A DNA stretch of 36,728 nucleotides from Pirellulales bacterium (lineage in GTDB: Bacteria; Planctomycetota; Planctomycetia; Pirellulales; UBA1268), in contig JAQWMC010000026.1 in NCBI GenBank assembly GCA_029246985.1, positions 1-36,728 of the forward strand, in the 5' to 3' direction. Of the stretch, positions 8,353 to 16,481 are shown piece after piece. Below the pieces are notes generated by a model. That model ran no database searches, had not been told where the DNA came from, and saw only the letters and a program-made list of their open reading frames with translations. Position 1 is the first letter of the stretch. The number at the start of each line of letters is the position of its first letter. The position numbers were made by a program, and so were the translations under genes.

Positions 8353-9798
8353 CTACCAGCTCGCTTCCAGCCCCAGCCCGCCTTGATCACCGACTGGAAC
8401 TGGTACAACTCGTACTTGGAAGCCCGCGAAATGATGCTCTGTCCGACTGACTGCTAATGAACTCGCCCAGGCGAGGTACCAACCCAGAAAAGCCTGAGAA
8501 GAGTAATGTGCATCATCATTGATTCGTGAAAAGCCAACAAATGTAGAGCAGACGTAAAGCGTTCCTTTGGCAATTGGGTGCTCGACCATATCAGCCGCCG
8601 CAAGAAATGGAATCGCCCCCATAAAGGAGTGGCCACTTACTCCATTATTGTCTTGAAAAAACTTCCAGTCGCTTCCTGAAGGTGATTCTGTATTGGCCGA
8701 GCCATTATTACTTGGGCGAGAGGCACCGGTCGCCAACTGAAGAACGTAGACGGGTGGACCTCCAACCAAGAATATTCGGAGGCTTCGCGACCCCCACCCT
8801 CCCAAGGCATCTCCAACCGGCATCCCTTCAAGTGCAACACCTGCCGCTGCGGCTATCCCGGCAGCTGGTAACAAGTAAATCCCATCACCGATGTCTTTTG
8901 TCGCCGAGAAAAAATCTCCGGTTTGCGACCCTGTTATTCCTGTCTGCCAAGCATTTTGCATAGTCGTATCAAAGCCGGTATTTGCCATCAGTGCACCCGC
9001 GCCAAAAGCAGCGGTGACACACGTGAGATTTTCACAGGAGTAAAAATTCCTGTAATCCTCGAAAATCTTGTGCCCTGTGCGAGAAAGCCGTGGAAACTTG
9101 CTCCCTACCCATGGTGGTTTTTGAACAGTCTGCGAAGAAATAATTTCTGGTGGTGTTGGCAAAGAATAAACGGGCTCACTGTCGAGATCCATTCTTTGCG
9201 CGAGATCGGTAGTTGCATCGACTGATTGCTGTCCCTGCAAGTTGGTCTCCCAACCGCCAGTGAGCACGACTCGTTCCGGCATAAGGCTGGCATCATTCGA
9301 TGCTAATGGTTGTGTCTCCACTACCGCATCGACCCAAGCACCATTGACAGCAGGAAGCACTTGAACAACCACTCGCTGCCGTTGCTGAGGCCAGTGCCGC
9401 CAAGAAGTACTCAATCCGTCTGCCAGATCACCCTGCCTTTTTTCTGACGGTGGCAGTTCTACCCATGCTGACACAATCCTGCCAGCCCGGGGGGGTATTG
9501 AATCAAAGTCTGGTGGAATAGTTTTAATAACAGGCCAGTCAGTGGCAACTGTCTTGATTGTTTTCTCCCATATCGCATGACCATCTTCTGCGGTTAAAAA
9601 CATTCCATCCGATGCGACGGGCAATGAATTGCGAACAGATACTCCCGGAGAGGATTCAGCAACTACCGAATTTCTTTCATCTGCAGAGGATTCAACAGGG
9701 AACTGAATCCCGAGCAAGATAAAAAGATAACCAAGACACCACTGCCAAGACGGCAAGGAGCCAGAACGCGAACAGGAAAAACGGGAAAAGTTAATCAT
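8353..9798 (-). CDS. PAP2-type acid phosphatase with large N-terminal extension
   Basis: The C-terminal third belongs to the PAP2 superfamily, membrane-linked phosphatases acting on lipid phosphates or related phosphomonoesters. The three motifs are recognisable: RP at 361-362, VSGHS at 387-391 with the catalytic His390, and SRINDDAHYSSQ at 424-435 with Arg425 and His431. In the third motif the usual final Asp is Gln435. The first 250 residues are different: an N-terminal hydrophobic segment (20-32), then a beta-rich domain (about 100-185) that I cannot name. Hydrophobic stretches at 257-275, 305-325, 340-357, 393-405 and 437-450 could form the membrane core. The ATG at 9796-9798 starts MINFSRF. 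The gene is divergent from recQ and convergent with aroB. The substrate is unknown. Confidence 0.8.
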   Translation of the reverse strand: MINFSRFSCSRSGSLPSWQWCLGYLFILLGIQFPVESSADERNSVVAESSPGVSVRNSLPVASDGMFLTAEDGHAIWEKTIKTVATDWPVIKTIPPDFDSIPPRAGRIVSAWVELPPSEKRQGDLADGLSTSWRHWPQQRQRVVVQVLPAVNGAWVDAVVETQPLASNDASLMPERVVLTGGWETNLQGQQSVDATTDLAQRMDLDSEPVYSLPTPPEIISSQTVQKPPWVGSKFPRLSRTGHKIFEDYRNFYSCENLTCVTAAFGAGALMANTGFDTTMQNAWQTGITGSQTGDFFSATKDIGDGIYLLPAAGIAAAAGVALEGMPVGDALGGWGSRSLRIFLVGGPPVYVLQLATGASRPSNNGSANTESPSGSDWKFFQDNNGVSGHSFMGAIPFLAAADMVEHPIAKGTLYVCSTFVGFSRINDDAHYSSQAFLGWYLAWASSLAVSRTEHHFAGFQVRVVPVPVGDQGGLGLEASW

Positions 9799-9964
9799 TT
9801 GGTGATGCGGACTTTCGCAACGACTCGTGCACCAATCAAGACAGATTTCCCTGACGCCCCGCCTTTCGTGCCCCTCTTGAGGCTCCCCTTCCTGCCCTAC
9901 CTTCCTTAGACAACTCCTTTTGTGGCCAAATGCTATTCTGCTGACTAAGAAGATTCATTCCTAG

Positions 9965-9971
9965 AAGGAGG
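9965..9971 (+). promoter_or_regulatory. Strong Shine-Dalgarno site of recQ
   Basis: AAGGAGG, a near-perfect anti-16S match, lies ten bases before the ATG at 9982. Most genes in the window have weaker sites, so this one fixes the recQ start firmly. Confidence 0.85.
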
Positions 9972-9981
9972 TCCGGTATCT

Positions 9982-11874
9982 ATGCCAAGGAAGGTAAACG
10001 AACAAATGCCTCCCTCTCATCAAGTTGGTGGACAGGAACCAACTGATTCAAAAATCCACCAAACACTTCTTCGCTGGTGGGGATTCGATACATTTCGGCC
10101 GCTGCAAATTGAAGCAATCTCTGCTGCCATTCATGGCAGGGACTCTGTTGTTGTACTCCCAACGGGTGGCGGCAAAAGCCTCTGCTACCAGCTGCCACCT
10201 TTGCTAAGCCAAACAACTGATATTGTTGTCTCGCCGTTGGTATCACTTATGAAGGACCAAGTGGACTCACTTGAATCTATTGGCTACCCGGCGGCAGCAA
10301 TTCACAGCGGCCTCTCTCACAACGACCGAAGCAGAACGTACCGAAAGCTTCGCAGTGGGAATCTTCGTTTGCTTTTTATAGCTCCCGAAAGGCTTTTTAA
10401 TTCGAATCTTGTTGAAACACTTTCGCACTTATCAATCCAACGATTTGCCATAGATGAGGCACATTGCATCAGCCAGTGGGGCCATGACTTCCGTCCCGAG
10501 TACCGTCAACTTTCAGCGTTGAGAGAACGCTTCCCTCAGACGAGTTTCCATGCCTACACCGCTACTGCAACACCTCAAGTAAGAAACGATATTGCCGAAC
10601 AACTGCACCTCAAAAACCCAGAAATTCTTGTCGGCACGTTCGACCGACCAAACCTCACCTACCGTGTCATCCAGCGTACTGATAGAACAGCACAGATACT
10701 CGAAATTCTTGGGCGCCATCCCAAGGAAGCATCGATTATTTACTGCATTTCACGACGTGAAACAGAAAGGCTAGCGAAACACCTCACAGCAGCTGGGCTT
10801 CTTGCACATCCATACCATGCAGGACTCGATGCGAAGACACGACACAAAACACAAGAAGCTTTTGCAAAGGAAACTCTTGATGTTGTTGTCGCGACTGTAG
10901 CATTTGGCATGGGCATAGATCGATCAAATGTGAGACTCGTCCTACACACCGGACTTCCAAAAAGCCTCGAAGCCTACCAGCAAGAAACAGGACGGGCCGG
11001 ACGTGACGGGCTTGCTGCAGAATGTGTACTGCTTTATTCACCAGCTGATGTCTTCAGCTGGGAGGCATTAATTCGACGGGGGGCGGAATCTGCTGAACTG
11101 ACTGAAGAGGAATCACAGAAACTCATCGACTCGCAGATACAACATCTCCAACGCATGCGGCAGTATGCCCAAGCAGCACGCTGCCGGCATGCTTTTTTAT
11201 CAGAGCATTTTGGTCAATCATACAAGCTCTCTAATTGTAAAAACTGTGATATTTGCCTAGAGGAAACAACCAACCTTGCTGACAGCACTACCGTTGCTCA
11301 GAAAATCATCTCGTGCGTCGCCCGAATTGAAGAACGGTTTGGCGTCCGTCACCTTTGCGAGGTGCTTCGTGGCGCACAAACAGAAGCAGTACAACGAAAC
11401 GGACACTACCACTTATCAACATATGGATTGCTAAAAAGCTTTGACCAGCGAATGTGCGAGAATCTCGTCCATCAACTCCTCGACCAAGAATATCTTTCGA
11501 GAAGCCAAAGCGACCGACCGGTTGTCATGCTGAACAAAAAATCTTGGGAAATTCTTCGAAGCCAACGAAACGTCACACTTCTTGAGCCACGATTAAAGAA
11601 CGCAGTGCGATCTCGAAAAGAGTCTGATGACTGGAATGGAGTTGACCGACAACTCTTTGACCACCTTAGACAGTGGCGCAGAAAAATAGCCGACGGTCGA
11701 GGGAAGCCAGCCTGGACAATTCTTGATGATCGTGCATTACGTTCAATCGCTCGTGAAAAGCCAGACACACTGGCAACGCTCCTGCAATGTAAAGGCATTG
11801 GCGAAAAGCGACTGGCTGATCACGGAACAGCAATTCTTAAACTTGTAAAACAATGCGACCACGAATCAGCATGA
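9982..11874 (+). CDS. recQ: ATP-dependent DNA helicase RecQ
   Basis: RecQ is a 3'-to-5' superfamily 2 helicase in recombination and replication-fork repair. All modules are visible. The RecQ-specific motif 0 (GFDTFRPLQ, 34-42) precedes Walker A TGGGKS (61-66), the DEAH box with the aromatic-rich loop (158-170, DEAHCISQWGHDF) and motif III TATATP (193-198). Motif VI is ETGRAGRDG (335-343). The RQC zinc site has Cys401, Cys419, Cys422 and Cys425, followed by a winged-helix region, and an HRDC domain occupies about 555-628. At 630 residues it matches the E. coli type. It is a single gene: divergent from the PAP2 gene and converging on the livG-like gene with only 17 bases between stops, too short for a visible terminator. 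Confidence 0.97.
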   Translation: MPRKVNEQMPPSHQVGGQEPTDSKIHQTLLRWWGFDTFRPLQIEAISAAIHGRDSVVVLPTGGGKSLCYQLPPLLSQTTDIVVSPLVSLMKDQVDSLESIGYPAAAIHSGLSHNDRSRTYRKLRSGNLRLLFIAPERLFNSNLVETLSHLSIQRFAIDEAHCISQWGHDFRPEYRQLSALRERFPQTSFHAYTATATPQVRNDIAEQLHLKNPEILVGTFDRPNLTYRVIQRTDRTAQILEILGRHPKEASIIYCISRRETERLAKHLTAAGLLAHPYHAGLDAKTRHKTQEAFAKETLDVVVATVAFGMGIDRSNVRLVLHTGLPKSLEAYQQETGRAGRDGLAAECVLLYSPADVFSWEALIRRGAESAELTEEESQKLIDSQIQHLQRMRQYAQAARCRHAFLSEHFGQSYKLSNCKNCDICLEETTNLADSTTVAQKIISCVARIEERFGVRHLCEVLRGAQTEAVQRNGHYHLSTYGLLKSFDQRMCENLVHQLLDQEYLSRSQSDRPVVMLNKKSWEILRSQRNVTLLEPRLKNAVRSRKESDDWNGVDRQLFDHLRQWRRKIADGRGKPAWTILDDRALRSIAREKPDTLATLLQCKGIGEKRLADHGTAILKLVKQCDHESA

Positions 11875-11891
11875 GTGGGCCCCGACCCCAT

Positions 11892-13136
11892 CTAGTTTGG
11901 TGAAAGATGCACTGTACGATCACAGATCAGCGCAAACGGATCACTTCCTGCTGAGGTCACGACCAGCGTCAATGCTCCCTTACAGACTTCCTTCAGGAGG
12001 TCTGCCATCGCATGCTGCTGCTGAGTGTTCATACCGTCGGCTGGTTCGTCAACGAGAAGAATCCGAGGATCCATGGCCAGGCCGCGCGCAATTTCCAAAC
12101 ATCGTTGCTCGTAACGTGTCAGATTTGAAGCAAACGAGAATGATTGATCGATCAGTCCCACAGACCGAATGAGATCTTCGGTCCGCTCAATACAGTTCGC
12201 TTTATTAACATGTGGCCACCATGATGAAGATTTTCGATAAACGCCCTGCTCTACTGCAACAAGTATATTTTCAAACACCGTCATCGCAGGAAAGTTTCTT
12301 GGAGATCGAAAGGTGCGGGCCACTCCAGCCCGAGCAGCAACCTCTGGCGAACGTCTCCCTCGCTGCCAGATTGCTAGCGACATTCCAATCCCAAGAAACA
12401 AACCACAAATAAAAGCAGACCAACCACGAAAACGAATTCGACGCTTTCCAGCTGCCAACCGGTCAAGAGTCGTTTCATCCAATAGTAGCTCGCGTTGCGG
12501 TTCATTCGCATCACCCACTAAATCGGTTATGTCGGGAACAACACCCGGACCAGTTCGCCGAGCAGTCACTGCTGCTTGCATTTGATTCCGTAATTCTTGG
12601 GCTTCCGACAGATCGCGACGTACTGCAAGAACTTCACGCCCGTCTGCAGTGACAATTCGCCAATTACCGGCAAGCCGGTCAACAGCCAGTTCCGCGCGAA
12701 AATAACTACGAAGTCGTCTCCCAAAAGTTGCTGGAGTAAATGGTTCATCAACTACAAGACCTCGCTTTACAACAGCCAGCCACAAACGATCGATGTCTAC
12801 CGCAGCTGCCGCACATAACAAACCAACAAGAATGCCTGTGAACAGTACACCCCAGAATGTTTTCACCGAGAACGCCTGTTTCAATCGACGCCCATCCAAT
12901 CGGACGGAACCGGAAAATGCAGGCCTTAGTCCACAGATAGCATCGAGCAAAGCAGCTTTCGATCCTCTTCCCGAATCTATAATGGCAACACTAGTGCCTG
13001 CCGACACATCGAGTTCTAATTCATCGATGAGCGGTATCCCACCTGATTGAACCGTAAGCCGATCAATACTCAGAAGCGGAATGTCTGCTGAGAGGACAGG
13101 GCCGTCGCTCGCTTTCATATTCTCTCCATGAGTCAT
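11892..13136 (-). CDS. LivG-like ABC ATPase, degenerate, interrupted by a two-pass membrane insert
   Basis: This 414-residue protein is built like LivG, the ATPase of branched-chain amino acid transporters, but much altered. Residues 20-90 follow the NBD start; the P-loop reads DSGRGSKAAL (54-63), keeping Lys60 but losing the following Thr/Ser. About 180 residues are then inserted: TM1 (92-114), a mostly polar segment of about 120 residues, and TM2 (238-257). The LivG sequence resumes at 267 with ARAGVARTFRSPRNFPAMTVFEN, where the Q-loop Gln is Arg277. The signature LSGGQ has become LTRYE (339-343). Walker B LLVDEPADGMN (360-370) is preserved, but the H-loop His is gone (TSAGSDP). It overlaps livM by four bases (ATGA) and ends the liv cluster. 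The frame is open throughout, arguing against simple decay. Efficient ATP hydrolysis is doubtful; a structural or regulatory role is an inference. Confidence 0.8.
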   Translation of the reverse strand: MTHGENMKASDGPVLSADIPLLSIDRLTVQSGGIPLIDELELDVSAGTSVAIIDSGRGSKAALLDAICGLRPAFSGSVRLDGRRLKQAFSVKTFWGVLFTGILVGLLCAAAAVDIDRLWLAVVKRGLVVDEPFTPATFGRRLRSYFRAELAVDRLAGNWRIVTADGREVLAVRRDLSEAQELRNQMQAAVTARRTGPGVVPDITDLVGDANEPQRELLLDETTLDRLAAGKRRIRFRGWSAFICGLFLGIGMSLAIWQRGRRSPEVAARAGVARTFRSPRNFPAMTVFENILVAVEQGVYRKSSSWWPHVNKANCIERTEDLIRSVGLIDQSFSFASNLTRYEQRCLEIARGLAMDPRILLVDEPADGMNTQQQHAMADLLKEVCKGALTLVVTSAGSDPFALICDRTVHLSPN

Positions 13137-14215
13137 TGCTGTGACTCCTGAAGCTCAGCGGCGAAACGTCGTGACGGAATGAGTCCTACGGGACGGAATC
13201 GCATCACAACGATTAATGCGATGCCTACAAGAGCTAATCGCCAACTTCCAAGTGTAAAAAAACTTACATCAAATACCTGCTCCTGAATACGCTGCATCCA
13301 GGAATCAACCCACGGGATAACAACTATGTCAAAACCAAACAAGATTGTGACGCCGACAAGTGTTCCTGAAATACTCCCAAGGCCACCTATTATGACTGCA
13401 CAAAGAATCGCAACTGATCGATTAAAACCAAACGCATTGGGATCTCCAGTCGTACCGATGCTTGCGACAGACAGGCAGCCAGCAAGTCCGGCTATCCCTG
13501 CTGCTATTGTGAAGGCCGAAAGCCGAACTTTCGTTGCAGAAATACCTATTGTCGCAGCCGCGAGTGGCTCCTCACGAACAGCAATCCAGGCCCGGCCAAG
13601 CGTTGATTTTTCAAGAACTCGCACAAGCAGCACCACAACAAAAAGTACAATGAGCGACAGGTAGTAGAACCATCGTGAATCAACAACGAACTCTCTACCG
13701 AGATCTATCCCCGTAACAAATATTCCAGATCCTGGGGGTGGAATCGGACCAAGCCCCTGTGTCCCACCTGTTACATTTTCTAGATTCAGAAATAAGACAC
13801 GAACGACTTCACCAAAACCAAGAGTAACAATAGCAAGGTACTCGCCTCGAAGACGCAAGGTTGGCGAGCCGAGCAGCGTCCCTATTGCGGCGGTCACACT
13901 AACACTGACAAAAACCGCTGGGAGAAAACCTATCTCCAAGGGATTCATCGGGACAGTGAGAATCGCAAGAAAGAGACCTCCCAAGCCAAAAAAGGATGCA
14001 ATTCCTAGATGGAGTAATCCCGTGAAGCCAACCATAACGTTGAGCCCAAGAGCCGCTATGCAAATTATTAAGACTGATGTTATCTGTCCGCCCAGCCCTC
14101 CAGCCAATGCCGGATGAAACCATGGCGCCAGGGCCAGAATTGTAAAAACTGGTATTTCCCAATTTTTTTTTGACCATTTCATGAGACAAGATAAGGAGGC
14201 ACATTGAATGTTCAT
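13133..14215 (-). CDS. livM: Branched-chain amino acid ABC transporter permease LivM-like
   Basis: LivM is one of two membrane subunits of HAAT-type ABC importers for branched-chain amino acids, or for related substrates such as amides or urea. The 360-residue product has about nine hydrophobic segments. Hallmarks are ALGLNVMVGFTGLLHLGIAS (55-74), RLRGEYLAIVTLGFGEVVRV (121-140) and NVTGGTQGL (147-155). The cytoplasmic coupling loop is GRAWIAVREEPLAAATIGI (207-225), and RFRPVGLIPSRR lies near the end. The frame extends to 14311, but that would overlap livH by 100 bases. The ATG at 14213-14215 gives a four-base overlap with the livH stop and has GAGGA just upstream, so it is preferred. Its own coupling loop looks intact, which contrasts with the damaged ATPase encoded next. 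Confidence 0.9.
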   Translation of the reverse strand: MNIQCASLSCLMKWSKKNWEIPVFTILALAPWFHPALAGGLGGQITSVLIICIAALGLNVMVGFTGLLHLGIASFFGLGGLFLAILTVPMNPLEIGFLPAVFVSVSVTAAIGTLLGSPTLRLRGEYLAIVTLGFGEVVRVLFLNLENVTGGTQGLGPIPPPGSGIFVTGIDLGREFVVDSRWFYYLSLIVLFVVVLLVRVLEKSTLGRAWIAVREEPLAAATIGISATKVRLSAFTIAAGIAGLAGCLSVASIGTTGDPNAFGFNRSVAILCAVIIGGLGSISGTLVGVTILFGFDIVVIPWVDSWMQRIQEQVFDVSFFTLGSWRLALVGIALIVVMRFRPVGLIPSRRFAAELQESQQ

Positions 14216-15129
14216 CGCTGTCCTCCTCTCGTCTTTGACTTCCCAAAAATTCCTTGTGGGCGAAAAGCAAGAAAAATAATCAGTACAAGAAAAACCGATG
14301 CGATAGCCCAACGAGGGCCGAGAAGGGCTACCGAAATCGCACGAATTAATCCAACTATAAGCCCACCAACTAGTGCACCAGGAACACTCCCTATACCTCC
14401 AAGCACTGCTGCAGTAAGCGCGTACAACCCCATCTGATGCCCCATCTGATAGTTAATCGTCGTTGCGTGAACACCTGCGGCAACACTCGCAACACCACCG
14501 AGAAATCCGCTTATAAAAAACGCAGCAATAACAAGTTTCCCTGCTTCCCCCGAACGAGCTGTCGCACGGGTGATTGCAGCAATGGAACGCAACGATCTTC
14601 CGAAACGGGTTTGACGAAAAAGAAGGTACAGGCAGAGAACGGGTGGCACGATGATGACAAGGACCAGAAGATCAGCCATCGCAATAGAAAATCCACCAAC
14701 TGAACGCGTAGATTCGAGAAAAATCTCAGGAAATGCACGATCAGTCGGACCGATCCAAATAAGCCCCACATTCATGAGTACAAACGAAACACCGATTGTT
14801 GAAACGAGGGGGGATAGAGGAGGGGCATTTCGCAGCGGACGATAGACAAACTGATCAATGCAAACGTTCAGGCAGCCACAAAACAGTCCACTGCACGTAG
14901 CAGCCAAAACCACTACAAGGCAACCAGTCAGCGGATCGACCGGAAGTGGCACAAGGAATGATAAGATTGCCAGTGACAAGCAGCCACCGAGCATGACTAC
15001 ATCCCCATGGGCAAAGTGGATGAGGCCTACGGTTCCGTACACCAACGTATATCCGACAGCAATTAGCCCAAGAAAACCACCACTTGTGATTCCGATACCA
15101 CATTGCTCAAGAAAGGATGCTACGTCCAC
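14212..15129 (-). CDS. livH: Branched-chain amino acid ABC transporter permease LivH-like
   Basis: LivH is the second membrane subunit of the importer. The 305-residue protein has the family pattern: GITSGGFLGLIAVGYTLVYG (13-32), the signature GLIHFAHGDVVMLGG (35-49), a helix-rich middle, and the coupling loop GRSLRSIAAITRATARSGE. Near the C-terminus GLYALTAAVLGGIGSVPGAL with VGGLIVGLIRA is the conserved late transmembrane pair. Roughly eight hydrophobic segments are visible. The start is GTG at 15127-15129, there being no in-frame ATG near it. The gene lies 49 bases after the binding-protein gene and overlaps livM by four bases, so subunit translation is probably coupled. The substrate cannot be read from this sequence. 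Confidence 0.9.
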   Translation of the reverse strand: MDVASFLEQCGIGITSGGFLGLIAVGYTLVYGTVGLIHFAHGDVVMLGGCLSLAILSFLVPLPVDPLTGCLVVVLAATCSGLFCGCLNVCIDQFVYRPLRNAPPLSPLVSTIGVSFVLMNVGLIWIGPTDRAFPEIFLESTRSVGGFSIAMADLLVLVIIVPPVLCLYLLFRQTRFGRSLRSIAAITRATARSGEAGKLVIAAFFISGFLGGVASVAAGVHATTINYQMGHQMGLYALTAAVLGGIGSVPGALVGGLIVGLIRAISVALLGPRWAIASVFLVLIIFLAFRPQGIFGKSKTRGGQR

Positions 15130-15178
15130 GCATATGTCCCGACAAAGTAATCCGTTGGAAAATTCTTTGTCCTAAGTC

Positions 15179-16444
15179 TTATCTGCTGCCGTCCTTTTTG
15201 CCTATGTCAGCAGTCGACATGACTTCCTCATGCACAAACTTGCCATCCCGAACAACACTTACAGACACCTCCTGAAGTGTTGTATCCCCATTTGCATCAA
15301 TACTCCATTGCCCAAGCACACCATCGTCCACCTGGCTCGCAAAAGCCGATTCTACGATGGCTCGACGATCTTTCTGGCCAACATCTGCAATAGCTCGAAT
15401 CACGAGCCTCGCCGCCTCGTAACCGTGAATTGCCCCGTTGCTTGGACATGTTCCATATTTCTGCCGATAGCGAAGAAATAATAATTTCTCATCGCAATCT
15501 GCTTGCTGTGGTGAAAGCCCTGCAGATGTGGCGAAACACCGACCCTCGAGAGAAGCTGCGCCTGCAGCTTCAAGAAAAGCTTCGGTGCGACATCCATCAG
15601 AAACCAACAGAATTGCCTCGCTCTCAGCTGACACAAGATCACGTGCGAGTTGCCCACCTTTGGTTCGAGCACTACCACCAAAGTAGATAAGGTCTGGATC
15701 AGCACTCATGACGGACCCTACAAAGGATTTGAACTCCGCTGCTTGGGGATCAATCGAGACGTGGTCGAGAACCGTCATGCCTTGCTCACGACACCGATCA
15801 GCAAATAAAGATGCTACACCTCGCCCATAAACACCGGCATCATCAATGACAAAAACACGACGCACCCCACGCTCGAATGCCCAATCTGCGGCAAGTGGAC
15901 CTTGAAGGTCATCGGCAGGCACAACTCGGATGTAGTTTAATCTGCCAGACGGTCGGTAAACGTTCGGCTCGCCAGGAAGACCAAGGCCCGGTTTGGTCAA
16001 CCCAACGGCGGTATTCGCTGGAGATACCATCAACAAATCTGCATAGTTAAGAATGGGCATGGAGACTCGGGCTGCTCCTGAGTTCAAGGTACCAATGTAA
16101 GCCATTACATCCGGATCCTGAACCGCCATACGAGCGTTGGCTGCCTCCCCTTCACTTGTCCACCGGCCAGACGCTGCTGCACTATTATCAAGATCACGAT
16201 ATTCCAAAGTAAACCGCCCGGCTTTTTCTTTCACCTCATCAATTGCGAGCCGAATACCTCGAACAACCTCATCACTGACCTGCCTAGACACACCTGTACG
16301 CGGCAAGCTCGAAACAAGACACACTCGATTGGATTCTATTTTTTGACAGCCGAAAGAATTTAGTCCAATCGTCAGACAAACTACGATGCTCCATATCAGC
16401 CGAAACGATGCTGGCTTTTGCGGATAAAACCAAATACGTCTCAT
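15179..16444 (-). CDS. Branched-chain amino acid-type ABC transporter substrate-binding lipoprotein
   Basis: This is a periplasmic binding protein of the LivK/peripla_BP_6 (type I) fold that would hand a substrate to LivH/LivM. The N-terminus is basic, then hydrophobic (residues 16-31), ending in LNSFGC, so Cys33 is a likely lipidation site. The mature protein shows family stretches: EVVRGIRLAIDEVKEKAG, MAYIGTLNSGAARVSMPILN, LLMVSPANTAVGLTKPG, a hinge region VRRVFVIDDAGVYGRGVA and IHGYEAARLVIRAIADVGQ. Length (421) is normal. The start is the ATG at 16442-16444, 37 bases after rlmKL. Similar proteins bind leucine, amides, urea or aromatic compounds; the ligand here is not determinable by eye. 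Confidence 0.88.
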   Translation of the reverse strand: MRRIWFYPQKPASFRLIWSIVVCLTIGLNSFGCQKIESNRVCLVSSLPRTGVSRQVSDEVVRGIRLAIDEVKEKAGRFTLEYRDLDNSAAASGRWTSEGEAANARMAVQDPDVMAYIGTLNSGAARVSMPILNYADLLMVSPANTAVGLTKPGLGLPGEPNVYRPSGRLNYIRVVPADDLQGPLAADWAFERGVRRVFVIDDAGVYGRGVASLFADRCREQGMTVLDHVSIDPQAAEFKSFVGSVMSADPDLIYFGGSARTKGGQLARDLVSAESEAILLVSDGCRTEAFLEAAGAASLEGRCFATSAGLSPQQADCDEKLLFLRYRQKYGTCPSNGAIHGYEAARLVIRAIADVGQKDRRAIVESAFASQVDDGVLGQWSIDANGDTTLQEVSVSVVRDGKFVHEEVMSTADIGKKDGSR

Positions 16445-16481
16445 GATTTCACCTTCTTCATGTAGTTACCAAGAAACTTTT

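Noticed and set aside
11892-13136. Interpretation of the livG-like gene as two genes or a frameshifted pseudogene
   Set aside because: The reading frame is continuous over 414 codons, both halves are in the same frame, and the coupling overlap with livM is kept. Decay of motifs without any stop suggests selection, though this is not proven.
14216-14311. N-terminal extension of livM
   Set aside because: It would overlap livH by 100 bases, and the extra residues do not resemble LivM. The ATGA overlap at 14215 is the natural start.
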